In this document: piece by piece, positions 5,348 to 11,847 of the stretch
How the letters are laid out: each line of letters starts with the position of its first letter
Position numbering within the stretch: the stretch's first letter is position 1
Assembly: GCA_900551365.1 (NCBI GenBank)
Contig: URVZ01000053.1
Span: 1-11,847 of the forward strand
Reading direction: 5' to 3'
DNA length: 11,847 nucleotides
DNA from: an uncultured Collinsella sp.
Lineage (GTDB): Bacteria > Actinomycetota > Coriobacteriia > Coriobacteriales > Coriobacteriaceae
Position numbers and translations under genes: made by a program
Notes under the pieces: model-generated
Seen by the model: only the letters and a program-made list of their open reading frames with translations
Told to the model about the DNA's origin: nothing
Databases searched by the model: none

Positions 5348-6649
5348 ATGCAGCGACAGCTTATGAGTGAACTTATCGCTTGGAAATCAAGGGCGAATCG
5401 CAAACCTCTCTTGCTTAAGGGGGCCCGCCAGACAGGTAAGACTTGGCTTCTTAACGAATTCGCAAGCCAGCAATATCAAAACGTCATTCGTTTTGACTTT
5501 ATGCTCGAGCCGAGCGCACGCTCGCTGTTCGATGGGGACCTCGACCCCAAGCGTATCATCTCTCAGATAGAACTCTTGCGCGGCCAAACCGTAACGCCGG
5601 CGGACACGCTCATCGTTTTCGACGAGATCCAGGAGGCGCCACGCGGCATCACCTCGCTCAAGTACTTCAACGAGCTTGCACCCGAATACCACATCGTGGC
5701 TGCCGGTTCCTATATGGGCCTCGCGCTCCGACGCGAAAACGAGTCATTTCCCGTCGGTAAAATCGACCAGCTCACCATGCGTCCCATGGGGTTTGCCGAG
5801 TTCGTTCGTGCCGTCGACGGCAACCCGCTCGCCGACGCTATCCTTGCCGCAGACATGAACCTTCTAGCAAACGTTACCGAAAAGCTCGAGCACTTGCTCA
5901 AGGAATACTTTGTTGTCGGTGGTATGCCCGAAGTTGTCTCCGCTTTCACCGAGACACGCGACTTCATCGAAGCCCGTAGGCTTCAGCAGCAAATCATCGA
6001 GGCTTACGAATCCGATTTTGGCAAACATGCACCCGCCCGCATTGTCGAGCGCATGAGGTTGGTTTGGAAATCCCTGCCCGGCCAGCTTGCAAAGGAAAAC
6101 AAAAGGTTCGTCTACGGAGCCCTTCGCCCCGGGGCGCGCGCACGCGATTTTGAAGAGAGTCTCCAGTGGCTCATGGATTACGGAATCATTCATAAGGTGC
6201 CGCGCGTTTCCGCCCTCAGGGCACCGCTCTCGAGCTACGAGGACCTCTCGGGCTTCAAGCTATTTTGCATTGACACCGGTATCCTCGGAGCGCTCTCCAA
6301 CCTCCCACCGGCCATCGTCCTTAACGGGCCCGCTGTTTTCACTGAATTTAAGGGCTCGCTCACCAAGCAATACGTCGCGCAGGAACTCTTGCTGCAAGGC
6401 AAGAGTCCCGCGTATTGGTCCTCTACCTCTGGCAATGCCGAAACCGACTTTGCCATCGACCATGCGGGAACCGTGCTTCCGCTTGAGGTCAAGGCGGCAG
6501 AGAACCTTAAAGCGAAGAGTCTGAAAATAGCCTGCGAAAAATTCAAGCTCGAGCGTTGCGTGAGGAGCTCCCTGGCGGCATATAGAGACGAGGGCATGCT
6601 CGTCAATATTCCGCTTTGGGAGATTGGGCAAATCGACAAGCTGGCATAG
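5348..6649 (+). CDS. AAA_14/DUF4143 family ATPase with nuclease-like C-terminal motif
   Basis: This encodes 433 residues. I choose the ATG at 5348 because GGGAGG sits 5 bases upstream and the family's usual N-terminus (about ten residues, then W-K, R-K-P-L-L-L-K-G-A-R-Q) begins there; in-frame ATGs at 5312 and 5246 lie before the likely transcription start or inside the repeats. The P-loop ATPase domain has Walker A G-A-R-Q-T-G-K-T (25-32), Walker B L-I-V-F-D-E (88-93, D92 and E93) and a sensor-like A-G-S-Y-M-G (119-124). The G-G-M-P-E-V-V segment (191-197) and the winged-helix-like middle are typical. The DUF4143 C-terminal part contains E365-x-D367 and E380-V-K382, a PD-(D/E)XK-like arrangement. 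The roles of these proteins are poorly known. It stands alone behind tRNA-Leu, and its somewhat lower GC suggests acquisition. Confidence 0.92.
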   Translation: MQRQLMSELIAWKSRANRKPLLLKGARQTGKTWLLNEFASQQYQNVIRFDFMLEPSARSLFDGDLDPKRIISQIELLRGQTVTPADTLIVFDEIQEAPRGITSLKYFNELAPEYHIVAAGSYMGLALRRENESFPVGKIDQLTMRPMGFAEFVRAVDGNPLADAILAADMNLLANVTEKLEHLLKEYFVVGGMPEVVSAFTETRDFIEARRLQQQIIEAYESDFGKHAPARIVERMRLVWKSLPGQLAKENKRFVYGALRPGARARDFEESLQWLMDYGIIHKVPRVSALRAPLSSYEDLSGFKLFCIDTGILGALSNLPPAIVLNGPAVFTEFKGSLTKQYVAQELLLQGKSPAYWSSTSGNAETDFAIDHAGTVLPLEVKAAENLKAKSLKIACEKFKLERCVRSSLAAYRDEGMLVNIPLWEIGQIDKLA

Positions 6650-6655
6650 GCGCTG

Positions 6656-6683
6656 TGGGGACGCCCCGCAAGGACTGTCCCCA
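6656..6683. repeat. TGGGGAC/GTCCCCA inverted repeat after the ATPase gene
   Basis: TGGGGAC (6656-6662) and GTCCCCA (6677-6683) can pair around a 14-base loop, 7 bp after the ATPase stop. There is no T-run, so it would be a weak terminator at best. Its form is that of a small intergenic palindrome. Confidence 0.55.
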
Positions 6684-6698
6684 GGTGCCGGCTGTTGA

Positions 6699-6763
6699 GT
6701 TGCGGTGGAATAGGGACTGTTTGGTGCCCGAAAGGGCGATTTTAGTCCGTATTTCACCGCAAC
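6699..6763. repeat. 65-nt imperfect hairpin in the convergent gap
   Basis: GTTGCGGTG (6699-6707) pairs with CACCGCAAC (6755-6763). After mismatches, further paired blocks follow (AATA/TATT, GGACT/AGTCC), then an internal loop and GCCC-GAAA-GGGC at the tip. It lies between the convergent ATPase and ppx genes and ends 4 bp from the ppx stop. It could stop or stabilise either transcript, but neither side has a proper T-run. Its build (long imperfect arms with an internal loop) recalls the 506-689 element, although the sequence differs. Confidence 0.75.
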
Positions 6764-6767
6764 TTAT

Positions 6768-7769
6768 TTAGAGGGCGCTGAGGTTGGGGGTCCAGCCGAT
6801 GGTGGGGGTCGCGCCGTCGAGAACCTCGTTGATGGTGGCGGCCATGCCGGCGAGGAGGCTGTTCTCACTTACGGTGAGCGACTCGTAGCTACCGGCTCGC
6901 ATAAGCTCGCGGATTACCACGGCACCAGCCAAGATCGCGCCCGCGCGTTTGGGCTGTACACCCGGTAGAGCGGCGATGCCGTCCGCATCCAACGCAGACA
7001 TGCGCTCGATAGCGGCCGAAACCTGATCCAGCGAAAGCTCGCGCAGGTGCACAAAGCTCGAATCGTACGGTTCCAGCTCATGAACGAGCGCCACGAGTGT
7101 GGTGACGGTGCCACCCACTGCGACCAAGCGTTCGGCGCGCTCAAAATTGCTCGGCAGGCCCTCAAAATAGGCAGCGAACTGCTCGCCCGCCCACGCGGCA
7201 GCGGCAGTAAGCTCGCCGCGTGCGGGCGGCAGTGCCGAGAAAAATCGCTCCGTCACACGGCGACAACCGATGTCCAGCGAACGCGTGCCCTCCAGCGCAA
7301 AGACCCCACGCTCCAGCGCATAGACGCCCGTCGCGAGCTCCGTGGATCCGCCGCCCGAATCGGCAACAATGATGCGCTCGCCGGCAAAGTCGTGCGCCAC
7401 GCCAAAAAACGTCAGGCGCGCCTCGACCTCGCCCGGAATCACCTGCGGTTCGAGCCCCAGCTCACGCAGACCGTCCAGCAGCAGTGCGGCATTGGATGCA
7501 TCGCGCGCGGCGCTCGTGCATGTGGTGCAAATGCACGCGGCCCCAAAGGCACGCGCCTCGTCCACAAACATGCGGCATGCAGCGAGCACGCGCTCGACCG
7601 CCGCCTCGCAAAAGCGACCCGTCGCGTCCACACCCTCGCCCAGGTCGGTAATCTCGGTATGCTTGGACGATTCCACGATCGCCCCGCCCTCGACCTGCGC
7701 CAGCACCAGTCGCGACGACACCGTTCCCAGATCGATCGCCGCCACCTTATATCGTTTGCAATCTGCCAT
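6768..7769 (-). CDS. Ppx/GppA phosphatase family protein (exopolyphosphatase-like)
   Basis: This encodes 333 residues, the length of the short, two-domain Ppx2/GppA form. A GGAGGGGAG ribosome binding site precedes the start. It belongs to the ASKHA fold: phosphate-1 loop A-A-I-D-L-G-T-V-S-S-R-L (10-21), the P-G-E-V-E-A-R-L segment (112-119) that carries the catalytic glutamate region, the phosphate-2 loop D-S-G-G-G-S-T-E-L (137-145), and A-V-G-G-T further on. The usual Asn in the first loop (D-x-G-S/T-N-S) is Val here, a divergence of unknown effect. Family members split terminal phosphate from polyphosphate or convert pppGpp to ppGpp. It follows the FtsB/DivIC-like gene by 20 bp, the conserved actinobacterial order, so it is likely co-transcribed. 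Confidence 0.92.
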   Translation of the reverse strand: MADCKRYKVAAIDLGTVSSRLVLAQVEGGAIVESSKHTEITDLGEGVDATGRFCEAAVERVLAACRMFVDEARAFGAACICTTCTSAARDASNAALLLDGLRELGLEPQVIPGEVEARLTFFGVAHDFAGERIIVADSGGGSTELATGVYALERGVFALEGTRSLDIGCRRVTERFFSALPPARGELTAAAAWAGEQFAAYFEGLPSNFERAERLVAVGGTVTTLVALVHELEPYDSSFVHLRELSLDQVSAAIERMSALDADGIAALPGVQPKRAGAILAGAVVIRELMRAGSYESLTVSENSLLAGMAATINEVLDGATPTIGWTPNLSAL

Positions 7770-7789
7770 TGCGGGCTCCCCTCCGGGCG

Positions 7790-8551
7790 CTATTTGCCGT
7801 TGGACACGACCGTCTGGCCCTCGACACCGTTAAACCCAAACAGCATGTCGAGCGCCTGGATGTACCACGGGGCGTCCTTACCGACTTCTTCGATTTCCTT
7901 GGCCACCTCGCTGGCCTTCTTGGCGTTCGACGACTTCTTGCTCGAAGACGAATCCGAATCGTCGTCCAGGCCCTGCACTTCAACCCTCTTCTCGCCGGGC
8001 ATCACCAGGCCCAGATCCTCGGACGCCGCATCCTTAATGCCCTCCTCCGAGAGCAGTTTGTCGACGCTTTTTTGCAGCCCATCATTGTATTGCTGGCGAA
8101 TCTCGACCTGCTTGGTCAAGATATCGCTCGAACGCTTTGCTACGTACAGGTCGCGCACGGGGAAATACAGGCTCACGAGCACCAGGGCAACGACGATGCC
8201 GATGAATAGCCCTCGCTGAGGACCGTGGGTAAAGTCGTAGATCGCCTTGACCACCGCGTTGTCGTTGGCGTAGTGCATAAAGTCCGAGCCCGAAAAACGG
8301 TTCGAGGGCCTGCTCGACCTATCGTGCGTTTGAGCCGACGAGCGCTGAGCATGCGACGAACGTGCCGGGCGCACTGGTCCATCTGTCGAAGTATTCACTT
8401 GAGCATTGGGGCGCGAGGTACTTGTCGGGCGCTGCATGGAGCGGTCGGCGCCGGCGTAGGCGGACCCACCGAGCTGCACCGTGCGCGCACGGCGAGGCGA
8501 CGGCTCACGCGAACCGGCGGAATAGTACCTGTTGTCGTAAATCTGATCCAT
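7790..8551 (-). CDS. FtsB/DivIC-like septum formation initiator protein
   Basis: This encodes 253 residues from the ATG at 8551, which has a modest AAGG site; the frame is open further upstream, but that part overlaps the terminator and promoter zone. Residues 1-95 are disordered and rich in Ser, Arg and Pro. A transmembrane helix spans about 113-131, followed by an extracytoplasmic coiled coil (about 133-170) and the DivIC-type segment around D-L-G-L-V-M-P-G-E (179-187). A Ser/Lys/Asp-rich stretch (about 195-225) and a short hydrophobic tail are lineage-specific. The family forms the FtsB-FtsL-FtsQ core that couples septal wall synthesis to the division ring. The place between eno and ppx is the classical actinobacterial one and supports the call. 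The long N- and C-terminal additions are not conserved in model FtsB. Confidence 0.85.
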   Translation of the reverse strand: MDQIYDNRYYSAGSREPSPRRARTVQLGGSAYAGADRSMQRPTSTSRPNAQVNTSTDGPVRPARSSHAQRSSAQTHDRSSRPSNRFSGSDFMHYANDNAVVKAIYDFTHGPQRGLFIGIVVALVLVSLYFPVRDLYVAKRSSDILTKQVEIRQQYNDGLQKSVDKLLSEEGIKDAASEDLGLVMPGEKRVEVQGLDDDSDSSSSKKSSNAKKASEVAKEIEEVGKDAPWYIQALDMLFGFNGVEGQTVVSNGK

Positions 8552-8594
8552 GTGCGCCTTGTGCGGTTGAGGTTTGTTTGCGCTAAGTATTCTA

Positions 8595-8603
8595 GTTATA
8601 GCA
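8595..8603 (-). promoter_or_regulatory. extended -10 promoter for the divIC-like/ppx operon
   Basis: On the minus strand TGCTATAAC matches an extended -10 (TG-N-TATAAC). Transcription would begin near 8588, 37 bases before the ATG at 8551. A TAGAAT just downstream is an alternative -10. It lies after the eno terminator, so this pair can be expressed separately from eno. Confidence 0.5.
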
Positions 8604-8642
8604 CGAGCGCCCGCACCGCCTTCGCCAGCCTTTGCTCGACAT

Positions 8643-8674
8643 AAAAAAGGCGCTGAGTCATATGGCCCAGCGCC
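8643..8674 (-). terminator. intrinsic terminator of eno
   Basis: On the minus strand a GGCGCTG / CAGCGCC stem (8674-8649) is followed by TTTTTT (8648-8643). It lies about 75 bp past the eno stop and before the promoter of the next operon. Confidence 0.9.
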
Positions 8675-8747
8675 CAATGGTGCTCAACAGCGCCCGGCTG
8701 AAGCAAGGCAAATCCGAGTCTTCCCCGCCCCCGCGACCTCCGCGTGC

Positions 8748-10037
8748 CTAGCGAATGTTGTAGAACGCGGCCTTGCCGGCGTAGCGCGCACTGCCCTCAA
8801 GCTCGTCCTCGATGCGGATGAGCTGGTTGTACTTGGCGATACGGTCGCTGCGGCACGGTGCGCCCGACTTGATCTGGCCGGCGTTGACGCCCACGACCAG
8901 GTCGGCGATCGTGGAGTCCTCGGTCTCGCCGGAACGGTGGCTCACGATGCAAGCGTAGCCGGCCTCCTTGGCGGTCTCGATGGCCTCGAGCGACTCGGTG
9001 AGCGTGCCGATCTGGTTGACCTTGACCAGGATCGCGTTGGCGGCACCCAGCTCGATGCCCTTCTTGAGGCGCTCGGTGTTGGTGACGAACAGGTCGTCGC
9101 CCACCAGCTGCACCTTGTTGCCAATGCGACGGGTGAGCTCAACCCAGCCGTCCCAGTCCTCCTCGGCCATGCCGTCCTCGATGGAGATGATGGGATAGGT
9201 GTCGACGAGCTTCTCCCAGTAATCGACCATCTGGGCACTCGTGTACTCCACGCCCTCGCCCTTGAGCTCATACATACCGGTCTCAGCGTTGTAGAACTCT
9301 GTGGACGCCGGGTCCATGGCGTACATGAAGTCGACGCCGGGCTTAAAGCCGGCTTTCTCCACGGCCTTGGTGATGTACTCGAACGGCTCGGCATTGGTCT
9401 TGAGGTTGGGCGCAAAGCCGCCCTCGTCGCCCACGCCGCCGCCCAGGCCGGCCTCGTGCAGCACGCCCTTGAGGGTGTGGTAGACTTCGGCGCACCAACG
9501 CAGACCCTCGGCAAAGCTCGGGGCGCCCACCGGCATGATCATAAACTCCTGGAAGTCAACGTTATTGTCGGCATGCACGCCGCCGTTGAGGATGTTCATC
9601 ATGGGCGTGGGCAGCAGGTGGGCGTTGACGCCGCCCAGGTACTGGTACAGCGACAGGCCCGCCGACTCGGCAGCGGCGCGGGCGACGGCCAGCGACACGC
9701 CCAGGATGGCGTTGGCACCGAGCTTGGTCTTGTTGGGGGTACCGTCCGCGGCAATCAGCGCGGCATCGACGGCGCGCTGGTCGAAGGCGTCGAGGCCCAC
9801 GACGGCGTTAGCGCACTCGTTGTTGACGTGCTCGACGGCCTGCGAAACGCCCTTGCCCAGGTAGCGGCCCTTGTCGCCATCGCGTAGCTCGCAGGCCTCA
9901 AAGGCGCCGGTCGAAGCACCCGAAGGCACCATTGCGCGGCCAAAGCTGCCGTCCTCGAGCACGACCTCGACCTCGACGGTGGGATTGCCGCGGCTGTCGA
10001 GTACCTCGCGACCGTAGACGTCCAAAATATCGCTCAT
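8748..10037 (-). CDS. eno: enolase (phosphopyruvate hydratase)
   Basis: This encodes 429 residues, full length for bacterial enolase; GAGGGAG lies before the ATG at 10037. It interconverts 2-phosphoglycerate and phosphoenolpyruvate in glycolysis, in the cytosol, and in many species also sits in RNA degradation complexes. All key elements are present: the mobile loop S-G-A-S-T-G (39-44), H155 and E164, the catalytic acid E205 in G-D-E-G-G, the magnesium ligands D242, E287 and D314, the catalytic base K339, the S-H-R-S-G-E-T-E-D signature (366-374) and K390. The gene lies between terminators on both sides, so it is probably transcribed alone from its own promoter in 10038-10175, as suits a highly expressed enzyme. 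GC-rich third positions and strict conservation mark it as core chromosome. Confidence 0.99.
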   Translation of the reverse strand: MSDILDVYGREVLDSRGNPTVEVEVVLEDGSFGRAMVPSGASTGAFEACELRDGDKGRYLGKGVSQAVEHVNNECANAVVGLDAFDQRAVDAALIAADGTPNKTKLGANAILGVSLAVARAAAESAGLSLYQYLGGVNAHLLPTPMMNILNGGVHADNNVDFQEFMIMPVGAPSFAEGLRWCAEVYHTLKGVLHEAGLGGGVGDEGGFAPNLKTNAEPFEYITKAVEKAGFKPGVDFMYAMDPASTEFYNAETGMYELKGEGVEYTSAQMVDYWEKLVDTYPIISIEDGMAEEDWDGWVELTRRIGNKVQLVGDDLFVTNTERLKKGIELGAANAILVKVNQIGTLTESLEAIETAKEAGYACIVSHRSGETEDSTIADLVVGVNAGQIKSGAPCRSDRIAKYNQLIRIEDELEGSARYAGKAAFYNIR

Positions 10038-10090
10038 GTTGTCTCCCTCTCACTTGGAAACGTAGTGGATGCAAGCGACCGGCTGACCGT

Positions 10091-10155
10091 GCACCATCGG
10101 TGCGCCTCCGTAAGTTAGCCATGTCGCACTTTTTGCATTATGCCCTAAGTTAGCC
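10091..10155 (-). promoter_or_regulatory. eno: eno leader/promoter region with paired direct repeats and a small hairpin
   Basis: On the minus strand GGCTAACTTA occurs twice (10155-10146 and 10120-10111), with a 35-bp period. Between the copies is CATAAT inside GCATAATGC, a plausible -10. Closer to eno, GCACC-GAT-GGTGC (10103-10091) forms a small perfect hairpin that would be in the mRNA leader. The paired sites could bind a regulator around the promoter. No good -35 was found, so the promoter itself is uncertain. Confidence 0.4.
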
Positions 10156-10175
10156 GAAGGATACACTTGATTTTC

Positions 10176-10222
10176 GAAAAATTTAGCGGGAACGATGAGG
10201 CGCGTCAGCCCGTCGTTCCCGC
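10176..10222 (-). terminator. intrinsic terminator of the larC-yfcE-mazG operon
   Basis: On the minus strand GCGGGAACGA (10222-10213) pairs perfectly with TCGTTCCCGC (10195-10186) and is followed by TAAATTTTTC. It begins 4 bp past the mazG stop and isolates eno from read-through. Confidence 0.92.
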
Positions 10223-10226
10223 AGTC

Positions 10227-11087
10227 TTACTCCTCCGCCTTTGCGGCATCCCACAGGTCGTTGAGGCCGTGGGTCGAGAGCTCGGCCAGATCCACGTGGG
10301 CATCGGCCGCCATCTGCTCCATCGCGGCCCAGCGGCGGCGGAACTTTGCTGTGCTGGCACGCAGGGCGCTCTCGGCGTCGATACCCTCCTTGCGCGCGAC
10401 GTTGACCAGGGCAAAGAGCAGATCGCCAAACTCCATTTCGCGCTCGGGCGTTCCGGGGGCCTCGGCCTCAAACTCGGCACGCTCCTCGGCAACCTCGTCC
10501 CACACGTCCTGGACCGTCTCCCACTCAAAGCCCACGGCAGCCGCCTTGCGCGACACCTTCTGAGCCTGCATCAGCGCCGGTAGATGCGTGGGCACGCCGT
10601 CGAGCAGGCCCTCGGGCGCAGCCTCGCCTGCCGCCACGGCCTTGTCCTTGGCGGCCTTCTCGGCAAGCTTGACCTCGTCCCAAATCTTGAGTACCTCGTC
10701 GGAACTGTCGGCATCTACATCGCCAAACACGTGCGGATGACGGCGGATGAGCTTGGCATCGATATCACGCGCCACGTCGGCCAGCGTAAACTCGCCGGCG
10801 TCCGCCGCAATCTGCGCATGCAGCACGACCTGCATGAGCACGTCGCCCAGCTCCTCGCGTAGGTGAACCGCGTCGTCCGCCTCGATGCAGTCGAGTGCCT
10901 CGTAGGCCTCCTCGATCATGTTCTTGCCGATGCTGCGGTGCGTCTGCTCACGGTCCCACGGGCAGCCGTCGGGCTGACGCAAGCGCCAGACGATCTGCAC
11001 CAGATGTTGTAGCTCGGCCGACGCGTCGACCAGCGTGGACAAATCGCGCGAGCCCTCGGCATTTTGCTGAGCCATGTGCTGCGCCAT
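10227..11087 (-). CDS. mazG: nucleoside triphosphate pyrophosphohydrolase MazG
   Basis: This encodes 286 residues with two MazG domains, as in the full-length enzyme. GGAGG lies about 10 bases before the ATG at 11087; an ATG at 11075 is less well placed. The first domain has C-P-W-D-R-E-Q-T-H (42-50), the magnesium-binding E-E-x-x-E (59-63) and E-E-L-G-D (78-82). The second has a related but weaker E-E-R-A-E-F-E and E-F-G-D-L-L set. MazG splits (d)NTPs to monophosphates and pyrophosphate, clearing abnormal nucleotides, and can lower ppGpp levels under starvation. The ribosome binding site is inside the last codons of the upstream yfcE-like gene, and only 2 bp separate the two, so translation is probably coupled. 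Confidence 0.96.
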   Translation of the reverse strand: MAQHMAQQNAEGSRDLSTLVDASAELQHLVQIVWRLRQPDGCPWDREQTHRSIGKNMIEEAYEALDCIEADDAVHLREELGDVLMQVVLHAQIAADAGEFTLADVARDIDAKLIRRHPHVFGDVDADSSDEVLKIWDEVKLAEKAAKDKAVAAGEAAPEGLLDGVPTHLPALMQAQKVSRKAAAVGFEWETVQDVWDEVAEERAEFEAEAPGTPEREMEFGDLLFALVNVARKEGIDAESALRASTAKFRRRWAAMEQMAADAHVDLAELSTHGLNDLWDAAKAEE

Positions 11088-11089
11088 GG

Positions 11090-11638
11090 TTATTCCTCCT
11101 CCAGGACCACGTGGCGGAACGCGCCGCCCTCGTAGATGCCGTAGCTGTGCGAGCCGTCCTTGGGGATGCTCACGCTACCGGGGTTGAAGAGCCACAGGCC
11201 CGGGTGCGCGGCGCTCTCCTCGTTGACCTTGACGTGCGTGTGACCGTAGACGAGCGCGGAGCCCTCGGGCAGCGCGGGCGCGTGGTCGACGCTGTTGTGC
11301 ATGCCGGCGCCAAAGACGTGGCCGTGCGTCAGGAACAGCTCACGGCCGGTTTCGTCAAACAGCGTGGCGTAGTCGGCCATGACGGGGAAGTCGAGGACCA
11401 TCTGGTCGACCTCGGCGTCGCAGTTGCCGCGCACCGCGATGATGCGGTCGGCCAGGGCGTTGAGCAGCGGGATTACGCGCTTGGGGGCGTAATCGCGCGG
11501 CAGGTCGTTGCGTGGACCGTGGTAGAGCAGGTCGCCCAGCAGCACGATGCGGTCGGGCTGCTCGGAATCGATGGCGGTGACCAGGCGCTCGGTCCAGTAT
11601 GCCGAGCCGTGGATGTCGGAGGCGATGAGGTATTTCAT
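11090..11638 (-). CDS. yfcE: YfcE/MJ0936-type metallophosphoesterase
   Basis: This encodes 182 residues, the same size as E. coli YfcE. AAAGGA precedes the ATG at 11638; the longer open frame upstream lacks family sequence. The calcineurin-like metal site is complete: D8 and H10 in S-D-I-H-G, D36 in L-L-G-D-L-L-Y-H-G-P, N72 in R-G-N-C-D, H105 in T-H-G-H, and H133/H135 in G-H-T-H, followed by N-P-G-S-V-S-I-P. These soluble manganese-dependent enzymes hydrolyse phosphodiesters in vitro; their physiological substrate is not settled. It lies between the larC-like gene and mazG in one transcription unit. Confidence 0.94.
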   Translation of the reverse strand: MKYLIASDIHGSAYWTERLVTAIDSEQPDRIVLLGDLLYHGPRNDLPRDYAPKRVIPLLNALADRIIAVRGNCDAEVDQMVLDFPVMADYATLFDETGRELFLTHGHVFGAGMHNSVDHAPALPEGSALVYGHTHVKVNEESAAHPGLWLFNPGSVSIPKDGSHSYGIYEGGAFRHVVLEEE

Positions 11639-11691
11639 GGTGGTCCTTTCGGTGAGGTTGATGGGGTGGGTGTGGCGCGTCGCCGACCGTG

Positions 11692-11847
11692 TCACTCAAA
11701 TTGCAGAGCCGCGGCTTGCGCCGCCTGCATCACGCGCTGGAGCGGCACATTGTGCTCACGGGCAAGGCGAGCGCAGTCCTCGTACTCGGGCGCTGCACGC
11801 TCGCTGCCATCGGGCAGGGTTGCCACCTTTACGGCCACCTCGCCCCA
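11692..11847 (-). CDS. larC: LarC-like nickel insertion protein, 3' end only
   Basis: The last 51 codons and the TGA stop (11694-11692) of a gene that continues past the right edge are present. The minus strand reads W-G-E-V-A-V-K-V, then P-E-Y-E-D-C-A-R-L-A-R-E-H-N-V-P-L, then V-M-Q-A-A. This matches the C-terminal ferredoxin-like end of LarC (formerly DUF111), where G-x-V-x-V-K is followed by P-E-Y-E-D-C and x-P-L-x-x-V. LarC installs nickel in the pincer nucleotide cofactor of lactate racemase and related enzymes. It lies 53 bp upstream of the yfcE-like gene in the same direction. The identity rests on a short piece. Whether the full gene uses the programmed frameshift seen in some larC genes cannot be judged here. 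Confidence 0.8.
   Translation of the reverse strand, partial: WGEVAVKVATLPDGSERAAPEYEDCARLAREHNVPLQRVMQAAQAAALQFE

Noticed and set aside
5055..6767. Integrated element using tRNA-Leu as attachment site
   Set aside because: I saw no second copy of the tRNA 3' end downstream, and no integrase gene, so an integrative element is not supported.
7047..8219. 390-codon plus-strand open frame
   Set aside because: Shadow of the Ppx/GppA and DivIC-like genes; no family features.
8574..9887. 437-codon plus-strand open frame
   Set aside because: It is antisense to eno, which is unmistakable on the other strand.
9898..10122. Upstream open frame overlapping the eno start on the minus strand
   Set aside because: Its ATG lacks a ribosome binding site, its product is Arg-rich and it runs into eno in another frame. 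A leader peptide cannot be excluded but is not supported.

Overview
The window is chromosomal DNA of high GC content with dense genes and long spurious open frames on the strand opposite real genes. Several things point to a gut Coriobacteriia bacterium, most probably Collinsella or a close relative: the eno - septum-formation-initiator - ppx order typical of actinobacteria, with mazG just upstream; the family-level look of the proteins; and strong AGGAGG-type ribosome binding sites. The genus is inferred, not proven. Most of the window is ordinary core chromosome. The ATPase gene behind the tRNA and several palindromic elements are the accessory-looking parts.

Left part (1-903): a 79-residue two-helix membrane protein lies on the minus strand, with a possible start of another minus-strand gene at the very edge. 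After it comes a gene-free stretch of about 560 bases. This stretch holds a striking 184-bp imperfect palindrome (506-689) and a sigma-70-like promoter. Then follows a plus-strand operon (904-3487): a DUF4342 membrane protein with a UBA-like N-terminus, an OmpR/PhoB-type response regulator, and its histidine kinase overlapping the regulator by 17 bp. The operon ends in a very strong, probably bidirectional, terminator.

Middle part (3563-6763): a minus-strand pair encodes a VOC-family protein and an orphan galactitol-type PTS IIB protein. Divergent from it is a membrane-anchored helical-repeat (TPR-like) protein, followed closely by tRNA-Leu(UAA) with its own terminator. Downstream lies a tandem array of 33-bp palindromic repeats running into the promoter of an AAA/DUF4143 ATPase gene. 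Two inverted repeats sit in the convergent gap after it.

Right part (6768-11847), all minus strand, in transcription order: the 3' end of a larC-like gene (nickel cofactor insertion), a YfcE-type metallophosphoesterase, mazG, a terminator, eno (enolase) with its own leader, a terminator, then an FtsB/DivIC-like division protein and a Ppx/GppA phosphatase. This part combines glycolysis, nucleotide and polyphosphate/(p)ppGpp housekeeping, and cell division.

No CRISPR array, insertion sequence, rRNA or obvious prophage is present. I do not see a convincing multi-gene undescribed system. The best candidates for new biology are the 184-bp palindrome, with its nested hairpins, and the palindromic repeat array at the ATPase promoter.
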